A stretch of DNA of 64,000 nucleotides from MTP4 sp052056915 (GTDB lineage Archaea; Halobacteriota; Methanosarcinia; Methanosarcinales; Methanosarcinaceae), in the NCBI RefSeq assembly GCF_052056915.1, contig NZ_CP195119.1, positions 2,418,001 to 2,482,000 on the forward strand, written 5' to 3'. Below, piece by piece: positions 35,224 through 44,217 of this stretch. A program made the position numbers and the translations under genes. The notes under the pieces were generated by a model. It saw only the letters and a list, made by a program, of their open reading frames with translations, had not been told where the DNA came from and did not search any database. Positions within the stretch are counted from its first letter, which is position 1; each line of letters starts with the position of its first letter.

Positions 35224-36426
35224 TTATCTGAACCTCTGAACACCCATAAAACGTCGGCTTCTTCCCATTGCCCCGGTTCTTGCAGGCATTCTTCCTCTGC
35301 CGGGCACAAAACCGTTTTTAGCTTTTGCCTTTGTTTTCATGAGGGTTTCGATTTCTACCACTTCAAAGGCTTTTACGCCCCCTTCTTCATGAGAGCTTTC
35401 TTTAAACCCTTCAGCTGCTTTTTCAGTCGCTGGGCTCTCAAAATTCCGGATTTTTTTGAAAGCTATTTTTTCTGCAGGTTCCCGGATAAACGATACTCCG
35501 GAAGGTGCCCTGATAGTACCGTCTACCCTTGCCTTTTCATGCAGGAACACGGCATCGGCCTTTATTCCTCCGTAGATCCGGCTGTTTCTTCCTATACGGA
35601 CCTGTCCTTTTGAAACAAGGCTGCCGTGGACAGTGCTGTTGTCCCCGAGAGTAATCTTGTCCTCCGAATGGATGCTTCCCTGCAGGGTCAGGCCTTTTCC
35701 TGCCTCTAACGACTGCGCCTTAATATTTCCTATGAGAACACAGCCGTTTCCTATCAAGGCTTTTTCTGCAACTTCTATGGCTTTCGGGGAGACTTTAGAG
35801 CCTGCGGGCACAATCAGGAGCTTTTCGCCAAGTCGGGGGGTCTTTTCATTGTCCTCACAATCTTCGAAGAGGTCTTCAATGGCTTTTTCAACTTCTTCGC
35901 CCTTTCCGAGGCCCATCATTTCCCTGATGTACAGGAAAAGGAACATGATGACGGGTACGGGGTTCCTGACAACTATCCAGCCTTTGGTTTCGAATCCGGC
36001 TTTGACCTTCACTTCTTTTCCAACGTCCAGATCTCTTTCAACGGTCAGTTTCCCGTCAATTGTCACGAATTCTCCCAGGTAGGCGTTTTTCCCAACATCG
36101 ACATTGCTCCCGAATTTGGACCACATGTCAATCCTGGCATCGGACCTGGCTGCAACGTCTCCAGAAACGCTCACACCTTCCCCGATTATAACCGTATTTC
36201 CGGAAATCCCGTATTCAATACTGGAGTGGTTGCCGACAATCACGTCTCCTTCCACGAAGATCCGGTTAGCTTCTATTCTGGTGTTGTCGGGAATGAGCAG
36301 GGATTTAAAGACCTGTTCTGGCTCTGAAATGTTTTCACTCTCCGGGAACTGATTTTGGATGCCTGGATCTCTGCTGCAGGGATATTGTTTGAAATCCTTT
36401 TTCAGAAATCTATGAAGTACTTTCAA
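35224..36426 (-). CDS. Polymer-forming (bactofilin-like) beta-helix protein
   Basis: 400 residues. Two blocks of short repeating strands (residues about 45-135 and 225-320) with turns like VIVGNHSSIEYGISG and TLGDNSTVHGSLVSKGQVRIG resemble the bactofilin / hexapeptide-type beta-helix. A hydrophobic segment (VPVIMFLFLYIREMMGLG, about 160-178) separates them. The C-terminus is low-complexity Arg/Gly/Met-rich and basic. Bacterial bactofilins polymerise into membrane-attached scaffolds; a similar envelope or cytoskeletal role is inferred here. A family of archaeal polymer-forming proteins with this layout exists, but its function is unknown. Confidence 0.75.
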   Translation of the reverse strand: MKVLHRFLKKDFKQYPCSRDPGIQNQFPESENISEPEQVFKSLLIPDNTRIEANRIFVEGDVIVGNHSSIEYGISGNTVIIGEGVSVSGDVAARSDARIDMWSKFGSNVDVGKNAYLGEFVTIDGKLTVERDLDVGKEVKVKAGFETKGWIVVRNPVPVIMFLFLYIREMMGLGKGEEVEKAIEDLFEDCEDNEKTPRLGEKLLIVPAGSKVSPKAIEVAEKALIGNGCVLIGNIKAQSLEAGKGLTLQGSIHSEDKITLGDNSTVHGSLVSKGQVRIGRNSRIYGGIKADAVFLHEKARVDGTIRAPSGVSFIREPAEKIAFKKIRNFESPATEKAAEGFKESSHEEGGVKAFEVVEIETLMKTKAKAKNGFVPGRGRMPARTGAMGRSRRFMGVQRFR

Positions 36427-36720
36427 GCAAAAACTACTTTACAGGATATATTTTTATTCATTTACTGTGGGCCTGAGCCACACAAAATGGCATCCTCATT
36501 ATATTATGTCCTATTTCTACCAGCCTTTACATATAAAATATTGTGTAAATTTCCGGAAATATCTATTCTATTTCCTTTCTCCAGTCTATTTCCTTTCTCC
36601 AGTGTCTTCTCCGGAAAATCCGAAAGATAAATCCGGGAAGAGGAAAGAAAAAACACAGGGAACATACAGGGAAAACCCGGATGAGCAAAGGGAAAACACA
36701 GGGACTCCTGTGTTGGAGGT
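36427..36720. other. Intergenic, divergent promoter region
   Basis: 294 bp. It contains a TATA-like acatataaaatatt (about 36528-36541), usable on the minus strand for the bactofilin-like gene, and an 18-bp direct repeat (ctatttcctttctccagt, about 36568-36602). No gene. Confidence 0.45.
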
Positions 36721-37200
36721 TCATTCCGCTTTCTTTGATTCTATGCCTACCCGCACATCCACTGCAGGCCCACCCTCAAGGGCAAGGACCTCTTCGGGAG
36801 AGAGGAGCAGCTGTCCGGTCGCAAGCAGCCTGTCGTTTTCGTCCGTGACAAGGACTTCGTCCCCTGCCCTGAGTTCGGGGTCGAGGGATACCACATGTTT
36901 TGCAAAAGCCGTTTTACCTTTTGCCACAAAAGGGGCCGCATCTTCACAGACCACTACCCTTAGCCTTTTTCCCGGTAAATATCCGTGAAGAACGGCTGCC
37001 CCTTTCATACTCAGGGTAAAAAAACCGTCCTTTGCCCTTGCTGTTGTGATGCGCTTTCCGGAGTGGAAAACCTGGCGCACTCTCTTTGTCCGGGATAACT
37101 GGAATGTTGCCCCTTCAGGGAAAAGTTCTTTTCCGGAGCCTTTACCAAACTGGTAATCCGCGATCGTGCGGACTCTTGTAAGTCTTTCTTCGCTTTGCAT
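36721..37200 (-). CDS. PUA-domain protein resembling the C-terminal half of archaeosine tRNA-guanine transglycosylase
   Basis: 159 residues from ATG 37200 (MQSEERLTRVRTIADYQFGKGSGKELFP). The N-terminal part RVRTIADYQFGKG and RVRQVFHSGKRITTARAKDGFFTL match the C2 domain that precedes PUA in archaeosine TGT. The C-terminal part is a PUA domain (VVCEDAAPFVAKGKTAFAKHV, DPELRAGDEVLVTDENDRLL). The catalytic TIM barrel of TGT is absent. It may be the C-terminal subunit of a split enzyme whose catalytic part lies outside the window, or a stand-alone RNA-binding protein. Starts farther upstream are possible but lack the family N-terminus. Confidence 0.8.
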   Translation of the reverse strand: MQSEERLTRVRTIADYQFGKGSGKELFPEGATFQLSRTKRVRQVFHSGKRITTARAKDGFFTLSMKGAAVLHGYLPGKRLRVVVCEDAAPFVAKGKTAFAKHVVSLDPELRAGDEVLVTDENDRLLATGQLLLSPEEVLALEGGPAVDVRVGIESKKAE

Positions 37201-37435
37201 GAGAGTAAATAATATGCTGAACTTAAAGCCGTGTCGGTCATCCTGAGTTTTCCGGATAGATTTCCCGGGATGCATCTTATTAATATTTATAAAACGATAT
37301 AATAACTTATTTATATTTGTTGCATTAAAGCAGTAACTGGTAGAAAATATAAAATTTCGTGAAAGTTTATGGCGTTTTCCGGGTCCAAGGATCTGCAGAC
37401 CTGTTCTGGCGGCCCGGAAAGTTATCTTATATAAA
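37201..37435. promoter_or_regulatory. Divergent promoter region between the PUA gene and RHH-family paralogue 1
   Basis: AT-rich, with TATA-like elements on both strands around 37276-37318 (e.g. cttatttatattt and its minus-strand counterpart). No gene. Confidence 0.45.
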
Positions 37436-38566
37436 ATGTCGAGGGCTCTTTTGATTCGTAAAAACATCTCCCTGGATGATGCTCATCTCCTTAAGCTCCA
37501 GCCTTTCCTGGACAGGCATGGAGGAAATCTCAGTGCGGCGGTAAGGGAAGCTATCGAGCTTGCCGATCTCGCTCTGGAAAAGCACGGGACTCCGGAAAAA
37601 GCAGCAAATTCCCTGAATGGAAGTGAAATTGATTTCGGAGGAATGGAAACCCTGGTGGAGTCAGGGGAAGGCATCATGGTAAGCCAGCAAGTGTTGAACT
37701 GGCTTGTGAAGAATACTTCCGGCAGGCTGCTGGATGAAGACGTTGTCCATGAACTGATCAACCCTTACAGGATCAGAACGATGTCCGAACTTGAAGGATA
37801 TCTCAATGCCCGCAGCCGGAAGATGGGCTGGAATCTGGAGGTTTCGGCTGCCTGCGGCAAGGAACTTGACCCTGAATTTTCAACTGTGGGTTTTCTGGGG
37901 GGAGATCGGGACCTCCGGGAACTCGTTGTGGAAACAGTTTGTCTTTTCCTGGCGCGGTGGATGAGCCTGGATGTGGAAGTGGTGCACAGGAAGTCCAACT
38001 CGACTACCGTCTACCTGAAGCCCTTTGCACGGCATGAACAGGGAGAAATTCCCCCCGGGATCCTGAAGTACTTCGGGTCGATGGACAGCATGTACAGGGA
38101 AATCGAAAGAAAAGTGGATTTCTGGAAAACGCTCGTCGAACTATACAAGTTTTTCAACTACCAGCGGATAAACATCGACAGGAACCTCTTCGAAGCTTTT
38201 GCTGCGGGGGAATATCCCGATATAAAGAAGTATTTCGAGGTAAAAGCCGGGCGCAAGCTCCGTGAAATCCCGCTTTCGGAATTGATCCCTCTTTTCAAAC
38301 ACCTGTTTATGGCCTCGCAGCTTGTGGACGATGTCGAAATTAACACGGAAAAAGGGAAAGAGTACATCAAAGTTTACCATAATTATTCCAGTGAAAAGGT
38401 AAGTGCCAAAATGGTCCGTCTTTTTTCTGATGTATTCCGGGCAGGCTGGCACAGTTTCAGTGTAACCTCTCTTAAGGGGCTTACAATATTGGAGTTCAAT
38501 GGTCCGGAAGTTGAAAAGGAAATTTCCGGGCTTCCCTACCCTTCAGACGAAGGCGTGGAACTCTAA
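37436..38566 (+). CDS. Tandem RHH-like family protein, paralogue 1
   Basis: 376 residues. The N-terminus IRKNISLDDAHLLKLQPFLDRHGGNLSAAVREAIELA has the strand-helix-helix layout of a ribbon-helix-helix DNA-binding domain. The rest is unrecognised but shared by three tandem genes here. It has two related alpha/beta units: one ends in HRKSNSTTVYLKP (about 180-200), the other is a C-terminal VEINTEKGKEYIKV - helix - strand unit. Other shared blocks are NPYRIRTM, MGWNLEVSA, PPGILKYFG and YQRINIDRNLFEAF. The ATG at 37436 is used; by alignment with the other copies a TTG at 37451 (IRKN...) is an alternative. Function unknown; transcriptional regulation is inferred. Confidence 0.75.
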   Translation: MSRALLIRKNISLDDAHLLKLQPFLDRHGGNLSAAVREAIELADLALEKHGTPEKAANSLNGSEIDFGGMETLVESGEGIMVSQQVLNWLVKNTSGRLLDEDVVHELINPYRIRTMSELEGYLNARSRKMGWNLEVSAACGKELDPEFSTVGFLGGDRDLRELVVETVCLFLARWMSLDVEVVHRKSNSTTVYLKPFARHEQGEIPPGILKYFGSMDSMYREIERKVDFWKTLVELYKFFNYQRINIDRNLFEAFAAGEYPDIKKYFEVKAGRKLREIPLSELIPLFKHLFMASQLVDDVEINTEKGKEYIKVYHNYSSEKVSAKMVRLFSDVFRAGWHSFSVTSLKGLTILEFNGPEVEKEISGLPYPSDEGVEL

Positions 38567-38590
38567 GAAAATGAGAGTTGGGGTCTAATT

Positions 38591-38680
38591 TCATATTCTT
38601 TCGTATTCTTTCGCGTCCTTTCGTTTCCTTTCATATTCTTTCGCGTCCTTTCGTGTTCTTTCAGGTCTTCTCGGTTTCTT
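38591..38680. repeat. 10-bp tandem repeat, 9 units
   Basis: Nine contiguous decamers of tcgtattctt type (tcgcgtcctt, tcgtttcctt, tcatattctt and similar) between RHH-family paralogues 1 and 2. The rest of 38567-38898 carries a TATA-like tttatata at about 38736 and the leader of paralogue 2. Confidence 0.9.
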
Positions 38681-38898
38681 TTTAGAGATTGGCATGAAAG
38701 CAGCTCATTCTTATTTTTATAATATTTAAGAAATTTTATATACCAGCGATTAACATCTTAGTGTGTATTGGATGGCATCCATTCACATCCTGATGCCCGT
38801 AAACATCCGTTATCCGGAAATACGACGGACATTTGTTTCAAATTTCAATGCCCGGCTTGAAAGTACCTTATATTCAAAAACAACTCTGGGGAACGCTA

Positions 38899-39951
38899 GT
38901 GATCCGAAAGAATATCTCAATGGAAGACGAGTACCTGCAAAAATTGCGCCCTTTTCTGGATAATAACTCTGGTAATCTGAGTGCGGCAATACGGGATGCC
39001 ATCGAACTTGCCGAAGCTGCACTACAGGAATATGACACAATCGAAGAGGCTATTAAGCACCTAAGGGAAGAACCCGGGTACCCTGCGCTTCGCAACAGCC
39101 TGATTGAAAGTGGAGAATGTATATTAATGAGTCAGCTTGCCGTTAGGTGGCTGATCGAGAAAACCGACGGGATTCTCGTGGAAGAAGGGATCGTAAGTGA
39201 ACTTTTCAATCCTTACCGGATAAAGTCTCTTCCCGACCTGGTGGGGTACCTGAACACCCGAAGCCGGAACATGGGGTGGGAACTTGTAGCTTCGACATAT
39301 CACCTGGATGACGATAAAACCGAAGTAATAATTCTCGAAAACGGGGACCCGAGTTTCAGGGCTTTCATTTCGGAGAAAATCTCTATTTTCCTTGCCCTTT
39401 ATATGGATCTGGACGTCTCTTTTGTCCACCGGAAATCAAACTCTATCCGTATATATCTCAAGGAATACAGGTCTATGGGTCTGGAACTTCCTCCAGGAAT
39501 TTTAAAAAACTTCGGAGCTTTTGATGCCGTTTTCAAGGAGATTAAGAGCCGGCCTGATTTCTGGATTTCCCTCATAGTCAGGTACAGGCAGCAAAGGTAC
39601 CAGAGGGTGAACCTGAACAAGGACGTTTTTGAAGCTTTCCTCGTGGGAGAAGTCCCTGACGTGACAAGCTTTTTCGAAGAATCTGCGGGTAAACCTATAC
39701 GAGAGATCTCGCTTTGCGAAATGATCGTTGCCACGAAAAAACTGGCCTCAGTCACCCAGCTTGTAAGTGATGTCGAAAGGGTTTTTGAGGAAGGAAGGAT
39801 GCAGGTAAAAATCCGGCATCAGTTTTCCAGTGAAAAGGCTTCCCTCAAATTGGTTGAGATGTTTTCCAGGCTGTTCCAGGCTGCCGGATATGAGTTTGAA
39901 GTAAGGATCATTTCGAACCTTCTGATTTTCGAATTCAGGGAAAAGTGTTAA
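38899..39951 (+). CDS. Tandem RHH-like family protein, paralogue 2
   Basis: 350 residues from the GTG at 38899, chosen because it aligns with the IRKNIS start of the other copies and has TGGGGA about nine bases upstream; an ATG 66 bases earlier is in frame. RHH-like N-terminus (RKNISMEDEYLQKLRPFL, SGNLSAAIRDAIELA), then SRNMGWEL, HRKSNSIRIYLKE, PPGILKNFGAFDAVF, YQRVNLNKDVFEAF and SDVERVFEEGRMQVKI. It has the same length and order of blocks as paralogues 1 and 3. Function unknown. Confidence 0.75.
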   Translation: MIRKNISMEDEYLQKLRPFLDNNSGNLSAAIRDAIELAEAALQEYDTIEEAIKHLREEPGYPALRNSLIESGECILMSQLAVRWLIEKTDGILVEEGIVSELFNPYRIKSLPDLVGYLNTRSRNMGWELVASTYHLDDDKTEVIILENGDPSFRAFISEKISIFLALYMDLDVSFVHRKSNSIRIYLKEYRSMGLELPPGILKNFGAFDAVFKEIKSRPDFWISLIVRYRQQRYQRVNLNKDVFEAFLVGEVPDVTSFFEESAGKPIREISLCEMIVATKKLASVTQLVSDVERVFEEGRMQVKIRHQFSSEKASLKLVEMFSRLFQAAGYEFEVRIISNLLIFEFREKC

Positions 39952-40279
39952 ACAGCCTTCCGGCTTTTTCCAGGTAATCTCCTTTTCGGATATTTTCCTT
40001 TTTCAGGGATTTTTCTCAGCTCTGGAAGGGATCTTCAGTTTTTTTTAAACTGTAGCAGGTTTTTCCCCGGCCTTCTCTCTTCTCTCCAAAGCTCTGTATT
40101 CTACGTTTTTGTCCCTTTCGCAAACTGTCTAATCTTTTAAACACATGTACCAAAAAAATTAAAAGTTATAATCTACAATTATTTGGTATTGGGTGTTACT
40201 CAATTATGTGGTCAAGGCGAGTGAACAATTAATGCTTAAATACCTGCCTGGTCCCAACAGGTTGAAGAAGGCAATCTAA
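39952..40279. other. Intergenic between paralogues 2 and 3
   Basis: 328 bp, AT-rich with a ttaaaagttataatctac TATA-like stretch at about 40160-40178. No gene, hairpin or repeat of note. Confidence 0.4.
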
Positions 40280-41404
40280 GTGATAGTCCGGAAGAATATC
40301 TCGATTGACCAGTGCTATATCGATAAGCTCCAGCCTTTTCTGGAAAAAAATAACGGCAACCTGAGTGCAGCGATAAGGGACGCTATTGAAATTTCTTCCC
40401 GGGTAGTGGAAGGAAAAAAGGCTGTGGATGCGGAAAAGTACGTAAATAGTGTTCCTCAAAATACGGAAATTCGCAATAAGCTTATTGAGACGGACGAATT
40501 CATACTTGTACACCGTACCATGTTTGAATGGTTCTTTAAAAAAACTTCAGGGCTGCTTATGGATGAATCTACCATATATGAGCTTATAAATCCTTATAAG
40601 TTCAGAAAGGTCCCTGAAATAATCAACTACCTGAACACACTTAACGAGAAGCTTGGCTGGAAGATTAAGGTTTCCGCAGAATACCGGGGAGAGCCGGAAC
40701 CGGAATCGTTTACTCTTACTTTCTCAAACGGCAATCCTTCTTTCCGGGAACACCTGGTTCACGGGGTTGCTCTTTACCTGGTTAAACAGATGAAACTGGA
40801 TGTCCAGGGACTGTACAGCAGGTCAAATGTGACCAAGCTTTACCTGAAGCGCTTTAAGTATCTTGATTATGAAAAGGTTCCTGAAGGCTTTGAAGGGCAG
40901 TTCGGTTCCATGGACAGCACCTTCCGGGAAATCCGGAAAAAGCCTGATTTCTGGAAAAATCTCATCCATCTCTACAGGCAGCACAACTACCAGCGAATCA
41001 GCATACAGAAATCAATTTTTGAGGACCTTGTCTCCGGAAGAGTGCCTGATGTTGCGGATATTGCAAGGGACTTCGAATTCCTCGCGGGAAAACCTCCTGA
41101 TGCTCTCACTCTTTCCGAACACATTATGATTTTCAAGGAACTCTACCTGACAGGCAACATGGGGAGTGATATTGAGGTCTCCACGGAAAAAGGGCGTGAA
41201 TACATAAAACTCATTCATGAGTATTACGATGAAAAGGTCTGTGAATACGTCACTCAGTATTACTCAAACATGTTAAGGGCTCTTTTCTATCCTTTCACAG
41301 TAACTTCCAGTCCCAACATGATCCTTTTTGATTTCAGGAAAGGTCCCGATTCCTGTGCCGAAACAAAACCCGATTTTGTCGATCCCGGTTCTCTGATTCC
41401 CTGA
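40280..41404 (+). CDS. Tandem RHH-like family protein, paralogue 3
   Basis: 374 residues from a GTG start (GAAGG upstream). Same N-terminal block (VRKNISIDQCYIDKLQPFL, NGNLSAAIRDAIEIS). The middle block is divergent: YSRSNVTKLYLKR replaces HRKSNS, and the central helical region has an insertion (VADIARDFEFLAG). The C-terminal unit DIEVSTEKGREYIKLIH...FTVTSSPNMILFDF is close to paralogue 1, and a hydrophilic tail is unique. The order and shared blocks show tandem duplication with divergence. Confidence 0.75.
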   Translation: MIVRKNISIDQCYIDKLQPFLEKNNGNLSAAIRDAIEISSRVVEGKKAVDAEKYVNSVPQNTEIRNKLIETDEFILVHRTMFEWFFKKTSGLLMDESTIYELINPYKFRKVPEIINYLNTLNEKLGWKIKVSAEYRGEPEPESFTLTFSNGNPSFREHLVHGVALYLVKQMKLDVQGLYSRSNVTKLYLKRFKYLDYEKVPEGFEGQFGSMDSTFREIRKKPDFWKNLIHLYRQHNYQRISIQKSIFEDLVSGRVPDVADIARDFEFLAGKPPDALTLSEHIMIFKELYLTGNMGSDIEVSTEKGREYIKLIHEYYDEKVCEYVTQYYSNMLRALFYPFTVTSSPNMILFDFRKGPDSCAETKPDFVDPGSLIP

Positions 41405-41456
41405 AACTCTGCTCTCAGGTTTTTGTTTCAGGACTTTGTTTAAAAAAAGTCTACTA

Positions 41457-41648
41457 TTGACTTACTGATACGTTGACTTACTGATACGTTGACTTACTGA
41501 TACGTTAAATTACTGATACGTTGACTTACTGATACGTTGACTTACTGATGCGTTGACTTACTGATGCGTTGACTTACTGATGCGTTGACTTACTGATGCG
41601 TTGACTTACTGATACGTTGACTTACTGATACGTTGACCTACAGATACA
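41457..41648. repeat. 16-bp tandem repeat, 12 units
   Basis: Twelve contiguous units of ttgacttactgatacg (some gatgcg; unit 4 ttaaattactgatacg, last unit degenerate) with exact 16-bp period. It lies between paralogue 3 and the 188-residue gene. There are no spacers, so it is not a CRISPR array. Confidence 0.96.
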
Positions 41649-41679
41649 TTGATATTGCAGAGTTTCATATCCCTTTTCC

Positions 41680-42246
41680 ATGAGTGACGTGATTCTGCTC
41701 TGGGACACCCCTTTGCTTTTTGAAAAACTGTTTCTTGAATACGGCCTTGAATGCACCCGGACACATTCCGGCTCCCTGGGCACCCCCTATCTTCCCGCCT
41801 GTAAAATTCTGGTTGTGCCCACAGGTTTTGCAAACCGGCAGTATACCAAAATAGGGTCCGGGATCGAAAGCAGTGGAACTCGCCTTGAAAGGTTTGTGGA
41901 AAAGGGTGGGACCCTGCTGGTCTTCAGCCCTCTTGTTCCGGAATATGAATATGAATGGCTGCCCTTCACCCTGAAGTACGTAATGGAGGAAAACCCCTGT
42001 ACTCCCCGGCCAGTGGGCGAGCACGATGCCCAGAAGCTTGTGGAAGGTGTCCACCCTCCCGTTGGATGCGACGGTTATTTCGCAGAAACCGATGCCTACG
42101 TGGTGCTGGAAGATGATAAGGGAAGAGCCATTATGGTTGCAAAGGAAATCGGAAAGGGACTGATAGTGGCAACCACCGTGCATGAACTGCCTGCAGAAGA
42201 GTTCTTCAAATGCAGGATCTGCGGGGCCTGTAAAGTTAAGGTCTGA
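41680..42246 (+). CDS. Hypothetical protein with glutamine-amidotransferase-like fold
   Basis: 188 residues. Starts MSDVILLWDTPLLFEKLFLEYG and alternates short strands and helices (ILVVPTGFANRQ, GGTLLVFSPLVP) in a pattern seen in class I glutamine-amidotransferase/ThuA-type folds. It lacks a visible nucleophile elbow. The C-terminus has CRICGACKVKV, possibly a zinc or Fe-S site. I do not recognise the family; it is likely methanogen-restricted. The 33-bp direct repeats at 42289-42354 follow it. Confidence 0.65.
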   Translation: MSDVILLWDTPLLFEKLFLEYGLECTRTHSGSLGTPYLPACKILVVPTGFANRQYTKIGSGIESSGTRLERFVEKGGTLLVFSPLVPEYEYEWLPFTLKYVMEENPCTPRPVGEHDAQKLVEGVHPPVGCDGYFAETDAYVVLEDDKGRAIMVAKEIGKGLIVATTVHELPAEEFFKCRICGACKVKV

Positions 42247-42288
42247 ACAAGTTCAGGTCAGGAAAGTTCAGATCTAAATTATTTGAAC

Positions 42289-42354
42289 TCTGAAGGAAAA
42301 GTCCGGGTCTGGATGTTAAGGTCTGAAGGAAAAGTCCGGGTCTGGATGTTAAGG
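42289..42354. repeat. 33-bp direct repeat, 2 units plus partials
   Basis: Two near-identical units beginning tctgaaggaaaagtccgg are followed by shortened copies (gaagaaaagttaaggtc) to about 42390. Intergenic. Confidence 0.85.
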
Positions 42355-42422
42355 TCTGAAGAAAAGTTAAGGTCCGAAGAAAAGTTAAAGACTTAATTCT
42401 TTTTTATCGACCTTCCTCCTCC

Positions 42423-42725
42423 TCATTTTATCCTTTTAACGTTTTTGTCTTTGCTGTACTGGGCTTTCAGCTTTTTGATCTCTCTTGCTTCGTTTCTAAG
42501 CCTCAGGACAAACAAGCCGAAGCAGGGTTTTATATACTGAAATATTATGTCGTCTCCTGAAAACCCCACAGGGGCTACCTCTCCCATGAGAGGGAGGTCT
42601 TTTACCTTGTATCCGCCGGGTACAAGGTAAACTTCTTCAGAATTATCCTTTACGGTTTTTTCACACTCCTTGAGTGTGGCATTCTTCAGGAGAAGTTCAA
42701 AGTCCAGATCGCTTAAACATACCAT
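42423..42725 (-). CDS. DUF1894 family methanogen protein (copy 1)
   Basis: 100 residues. Related to the protein at 43681: both share ILLDRTT/LLLKNAT, CE/YIKENSDEVYYV-like (NSEEVYLVPGGYKV), PxVGFSG and a YIKPCFGLFVLRL / YTKPCYGTFVLTV block. DUF1894 is a family restricted to methanogens in my memory, with unknown function. It is transcribed divergently from the DUF1890-DUF1894 pair 490 bp away. Confidence 0.78.
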   Translation of the reverse strand: MVCLSDLDFELLLKNATLKECEKTVKDNSEEVYLVPGGYKVKDLPLMGEVAPVGFSGDDIIFQYIKPCFGLFVLRLRNEAREIKKLKAQYSKDKNVKRIK

Positions 42726-43216
42726 TTTTGTACCTTTTATGATTTTTTTCTTTTAGATCAGCCAGAAAGATTTTGATGGCTGCCACTGCCTCAAATGACC
42801 TCTATTAAATCTACAAATTTAAATTAAGGGGGGATAATATATAGAGATAGCTCATTCTAAAAAGAGTAAAAAGATGGTTCCAAGTTTTGCTTCTTTGACT
42901 TTATTACGGAATTTTCTAACCCTTAGTGCTTCTCAGAACTTCCTTTTCACGATATTTAAACCTGGAATATTGAACCTTTTTTAGGAGCGATATCAACAAA
43001 CATATAAATTGTTAACACATGAGAATTATTATAATCAGAACTTAGAAGAATCGAAACACGAATCTACGGGAACATGGTTGAATTAAAACATTATTCCGTT
43101 TCAAGGATTTCCACCTAAATCTTAATTGCAAAGGTTAAATTCAGGCTTATGTATATTCCATTCTTACAGATAGCATTCTTACAGATAGCATTCTTAATGA
43201 TAAAAATACATCAGAG
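42726..43216. promoter_or_regulatory. Divergent promoter region of the DUF1894 / DUF1890-DUF1894 genes
   Basis: 491 bp, AT-rich. It contains aggggggataatatatag (about 42827-42844) and a duplicated acagatagcattctt (about 43166-43195). No gene seen. Shared control of the two related DUF1894 genes is possible. Confidence 0.4.
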
Positions 43217-43684
43217 ATGAAATTTATGACCGGCGTAAAAGTGCTCCTCATGATGGGATGCCCTGAGGTCCCAATTCAAACCAGCATTGCTCTGTATCTT
43301 TCCCATAAGCTGACTAACTCAGGATTCGATGTAACCGTTGCCGGGACAGGTGCAGCAACTAAGCTTTTGAGAGTCTCTGATTCCGACAGCTATTATGTAA
43401 AAAATCTGGTGAATCTCGATAAAACCCTGAAGGACGTTATTGAGAAAAGAGCGGATTTCGACATCTGCTTTGCCTTTATGCATAATGATGCCGGAATGAC
43501 CTATGCCGCTACAATGAGTGCCCTTTCCGAGGCTAAACTGTACTCCATAGTCTTTGGAAGGAACGCCGAGGCTCTGGCCGAAACCATCGAATTCGATTGT
43601 GATAGGATCATCGAAAAGGCCGCTCACAATCCCGTTCAGCTCAAGAAAAAGCTGGATAAGGTGCTGGAGGAGATATCCAAATGA
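43217..43684 (+). CDS. DUF1890 family methanogen protein
   Basis: 155 residues. Rossmann-like start (VKVLLMMGCPEVPIQTSIAL) and an alternating pattern (FDVTVAGTGAATKLLRV, FDICFAFMHNDAGMTY) characteristic of DUF1890, seen only in methanogens as far as I know. Function unknown. It overlaps the downstream DUF1894 by 4 bp (ATGA), so the two are translationally coupled. An ATG three codons later is the alternative start. Confidence 0.8.
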   Translation: MKFMTGVKVLLMMGCPEVPIQTSIALYLSHKLTNSGFDVTVAGTGAATKLLRVSDSDSYYVKNLVNLDKTLKDVIEKRADFDICFAFMHNDAGMTYAATMSALSEAKLYSIVFGRNAEALAETIEFDCDRIIEKAAHNPVQLKKKLDKVLEEISK

Positions 43685-44055
43685 GCTGTATTGAGCAAAT
43701 GAAGTACGAGATCCTCCTGGATAGGACGACCTATAAGGATGCCAGAGAGTACATTAAGGAAAACTCGGACGAGGTTTACTATGTTTCTCCCGGCTACAAG
43801 ATATTCAGGGACTACCACATAATAGGAGTTCCGCCCATTGCTCTGGGGGTTAAAGGAAGTGCTCTGATCTTCACCTATACAAAGCCCTGCTATGGAACGT
43901 TTGTCCTGACCGTAGACAACGAGGATAGCATAAAGGAGATCGATCGGCTCAGGGAAATGGAGAAGGAAAAGGTGACTCCCTCATTGAAGAAAAGCAAGCC
44001 TCCTGCAAGCTCCAAAAAACCACCAGGCAGCTTCCTGGATATGTGGAAAAAGTGA
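43681..44055 (+). CDS. DUF1894 family methanogen protein (copy 2)
   Basis: 124 residues; the same family as 42423-42725, with the shared blocks DRTTYKDAREYIKENSDEVYYV and YTKPCYGTFVLTVDN. It has a C-terminal Lys/Pro/Ser-rich extension ending in LDMWKK that copy 1 lacks. It overlaps DUF1890 upstream. The pair is presumably one complex or pathway. Confidence 0.8.
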   Translation: MSCIEQMKYEILLDRTTYKDAREYIKENSDEVYYVSPGYKIFRDYHIIGVPPIALGVKGSALIFTYTKPCYGTFVLTVDNEDSIKEIDRLREMEKEKVTPSLKKSKPPASSKKPPGSFLDMWKK

Positions 44056-44217
44056 ATTCTAAAAGCAGGTGAATTCTAAAAAGATTTCAACCTAGGGGAA
44101 AAGAGTTTTACCCTCACCTTCCTCTAAGTTGACTTTCAAAACCGAGTTTTACTCTGATTAATTTTGCAGTAATAGTTTTGCACTAATTAGTTTTACACTA
44201 ATTAGTTTTACACTCGC

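Noticed and set aside
41457..41648. CRISPR-like array
   Set aside because: Units are contiguous with no unique spacers and no cas genes are nearby.
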